Assembly (NCBI RefSeq): GCF_000967545.1
Contig: NZ_JXXV01000028.1
Coordinates: 62,001 to 126,000, forward strand
DNA from: Vibrio galatheae
Lineage (GTDB): Bacteria > Pseudomonadota > Gammaproteobacteria > Enterobacterales > Vibrionaceae
Length of the DNA: 64,000 nucleotides
Direction: 5' to 3'
Notes under the pieces: model-generated
What the model saw: only the letters and a program-made list of their open reading frames with translations
Databases searched by the model: none
Told to the model about the DNA's origin: nothing
In this document: positions 62,206 through 64,000 of the stretch, one piece after another
How positions within the stretch are numbered: the first letter of the stretch is position 1
How the letters are laid out: every line of letters starts with the position of its first letter
Translations under genes and position numbers: made by a program

Positions 62206-63981
62206 ATGGCAAAGATGAAGGCAATTGAAGCAGCGGTAGAGGTATTGAAAAAAGAAGGTGTCAACATTGCCTTCGGTGTTCCTGGCGCAGCGATTAACCC
62301 AATGTACGCAGCAATGAAAAAACTGGGTGGGATTGATCATGTACTTGCACGTCATGTCGAGGGTGCCTCGCATATGGCTGAAGGTTACACCCGTACTGAG
62401 CAAGGGAACATTGGTGTGTGTATCGGCACGTCAGGCCCCGCGGGAACAGATATGATCACCGGCCTCTATTCGGCGTCTGCGGATTCCATTCCCATTCTTT
62501 GTATTACCGGGCAAGCGCCACGAGCACGTCTACACAAGGAAGATTTCCAAGCGGTAGACATTGAATCCATCGCCAAACCTGTCACTAAATGGGCAACAAC
62601 CGTGTTAGAGCCAGCTCAGGTGCCACGTGCATTTCAGCATGCGTTCCACCTAATGCGTTCGGGTCGTCCGGGCCCAGTATTGATTGATCTGCCACTTGAT
62701 GTGCAGTTGACTGAAATTGAGTTTGATATTGATACCTACGAACCACTCGAGGCTTATCAACCGAAAGCGTCGCGCGCTCAAGTCGAAAAAGCGCTTGAGA
62801 TGATGTGTGACTCGGCAAATCCAGTGATAGTGTCTGGTGGCGGGGTTATCAACGCTGGCGCTGAAGCTTTACTGCAACAGTTTGCCGAAATTACTGGGGT
62901 CCCTGTGATTCCAACCTTGATGGGTTGGGGCTCGATTGCCGATGACCATGAATTGATGGCCGGTATGGTAGGTCTACAGACTGCGCATCGTTACGGCAAT
63001 GCCACGTTACTAGAATCTGATTTTGTGTTTGGTATTGGTAACCGCTGGGCTAACCGTCATACAGGCTCGCTTGATGTGTACACCAAAGGACGCAAGTTTG
63101 TTCACGTTGACATAGAACCAACGCAAATCGGTCGTGTGTTCTGTCCTGATTTGGGCATTGTTTCCGACGCCAAAGCGGCTCTTGAACTCTTGGTGGAAGT
63201 CGCTCGTGAATGGCGCGATGCAGGTAAGCTACCTAATCGCAGTGCTTGGGTGGGGGAATGTCAGCAGCGTAAAGCGACCATGCTACGTAAAACTCACTAC
63301 ACCGACGCGCCGATCAAGCCAATGCGTGTCTATGAAGAAATGAACAAAGCATTTGGTCGCGATACTTGTTACGTCAGCACCATCGGCTTGTCACAAATCG
63401 CAGCGGCGCAGTTCTTACACGTGTATAAACCGCGCCACTGGATCAACTGTGGTCAGGCTGGCCCACTTGGTTGGACGACGCCAGCCGCACTTGGTGTTCG
63501 CGCCGCCGATCCAAATCGCGATATTGTGGCGATCTCTGGTGATTACGACTTCCAATTTATGATCGAAGAATTGGCCGTGGGCGCGCAATTTAATCTGCCG
63601 TACATCCATGTGTTGGTAAACAACTCTTACCTTGGTTTGATCCGCCAAGCGCAGCGTCAGTTCGATATTGATTACTGCGTTCAGTTGGCATTTGAAAACC
63701 AAAACGCACCAGAGCTTAACGGCTACGGTGTTGACCATGTCACCGTTGTTGAGGGTTTAGGCTGTAAGGCGATTCGAGTCACGGATCCCGAGCAGATGCC
63801 AGCGGCGTTTGCAGAGGCCAAAGAGCTAATGAACAAGCATAAAGTGCCCGTTGTTGTTGAAGTCATTTTGGAGCGCGTCACGAACATCGCCATGGGGGTA
63901 GAGATTGATTCAATCAACGAGTTTGAATCTCTGGCGGAACATGCCGATGACGCACCTACTGCATTGATTCACAACCGTTAA
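62206..63981 (+). CDS. gcl: Glyoxylate carboligase (tartronate-semialdehyde synthase)
   Basis: A 591-residue thiamine-diphosphate enzyme of the acetolactate-synthase superfamily that joins two glyoxylate molecules to tartronate semialdehyde and CO2. It is recognised by near-identity to E. coli Gcl over long stretches ([51 protein letters not shown]). The usual catalytic Glu of such enzymes is Val in Gcl (AFGVPGAA), as here. The start [10 protein letters not shown] has GGAGG five bases upstream. An AAGGAA ribosome site at the right edge suggests that another gene of the pathway follows. Confidence 0.96.
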   Translation: MAKMKAIEAAVEVLKKEGVNIAFGVPGAAINPMYAAMKKLGGIDHVLARHVEGASHMAEGYTRTEQGNIGVCIGTSGPAGTDMITGLYSASADSIPILCITGQAPRARLHKEDFQAVDIESIAKPVTKWATTVLEPAQVPRAFQHAFHLMRSGRPGPVLIDLPLDVQLTEIEFDIDTYEPLEAYQPKASRAQVEKALEMMCDSANPVIVSGGGVINAGAEALLQQFAEITGVPVIPTLMGWGSIADDHELMAGMVGLQTAHRYGNATLLESDFVFGIGNRWANRHTGSLDVYTKGRKFVHVDIEPTQIGRVFCPDLGIVSDAKAALELLVEVAREWRDAGKLPNRSAWVGECQQRKATMLRKTHYTDAPIKPMRVYEEMNKAFGRDTCYVSTIGLSQIAAAQFLHVYKPRHWINCGQAGPLGWTTPAALGVRAADPNRDIVAISGDYDFQFMIEELAVGAQFNLPYIHVLVNNSYLGLIRQAQRQFDIDYCVQLAFENQNAPELNGYGVDHVTVVEGLGCKAIRVTDPEQMPAAFAEAKELMNKHKVPVVVEVILERVTNIAMGVEIDSINEFESLAEHADDAPTALIHNR

Positions 63982-64000
63982 CAGAATAAGGAAATCAAAA

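Overview
The window is the replication-origin region of the second chromosome of a Vibrio. The evidence is the initiator gene rctB, the chromosome-II partition genes parA2/parB2, an iteron origin between them, and eight copies of the parS2 palindrome spread across the window. Gene order around the origin (F7-type chemotaxis cluster, tmcA, parB2, parA2, origin, rctB, then DUF3283 and yeeN/YebC genes) resembles chromosome II of V. cholerae as I remember it. No tRNA, rRNA, CRISPR array, insertion sequence or prophage gene is visible. The species cannot be fixed from the sequence alone.

Left part (1-12.9 kb, all minus strand): the 5' part of a FapA/DUF342 gene, then a single long chemotaxis operon read STAS - cheY - cheA - cheW - cheW - PAS receptor - cheR - cheD - cheB - small MCP - STAS - RsbU-like phosphatase. 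This is the cytoplasmic F7/Aer2-type system, with a partner-switching module attached at both ends. Both MCPs and CheD end in similar pentapeptide-like tails (EWEEF, EVELF, DVELF).

Origin part (13-21 kb): three parS2 sites, tmcA, parB2 and parA2 (minus strand), then about 1.2 kb of origin DNA with two 39-mers, several 11-mers, a DnaA box, six 12-mer iterons at 22-23 bp pitch, an array of ATCA repeats, a truncated 39-mer over the rctB promoter, and rctB (plus strand).

21-31 kb: an orphan sugar-type binding protein divergent from a chemoreceptor, with three CRP-like sites between them; two LysR/SDR modules; several small conserved Vibrio genes; the YebC-family gene yeeN; a DUF2798 membrane protein. 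RctB-site look-alikes occur outside the origin near 26.8 and 27.3 kb.

31-45 kb: a ChrR-type double cupin, an LRR-protein kinase, and a glucoside-use cluster made of a sucrose-phosphorylase-like GH13_18 enzyme, an Agl-type ABC transporter, a LacI regulator, a GH13_31 alpha-glucosidase and an unusual RmlD-Gfo/Idh/MocA fusion. The transporter would import an alpha-glucoside, and the phosphorylase and glucosidase would split it.

44.5-53 kb: a three-gene signalling operon of an amino-acid-type binding protein, a 2084-residue hybrid kinase with two periplasmic binding-protein domains plus a Cache-like domain, and a REC-HD-GYP protein, which together suggest ligand control of cyclic-di-GMP breakdown.

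53-59.6 kb: two MarR/EamA exporter modules and an Rrf2/MFS module. Each has an inverted repeat carrying a GTATCTTT-like core at its promoter. The end of the window holds a glyoxylate module: a GlcG-family protein, malate synthase A and, divergently, glyoxylate carboligase, with TTGTNTACAA palindromes in the shared promoter region.
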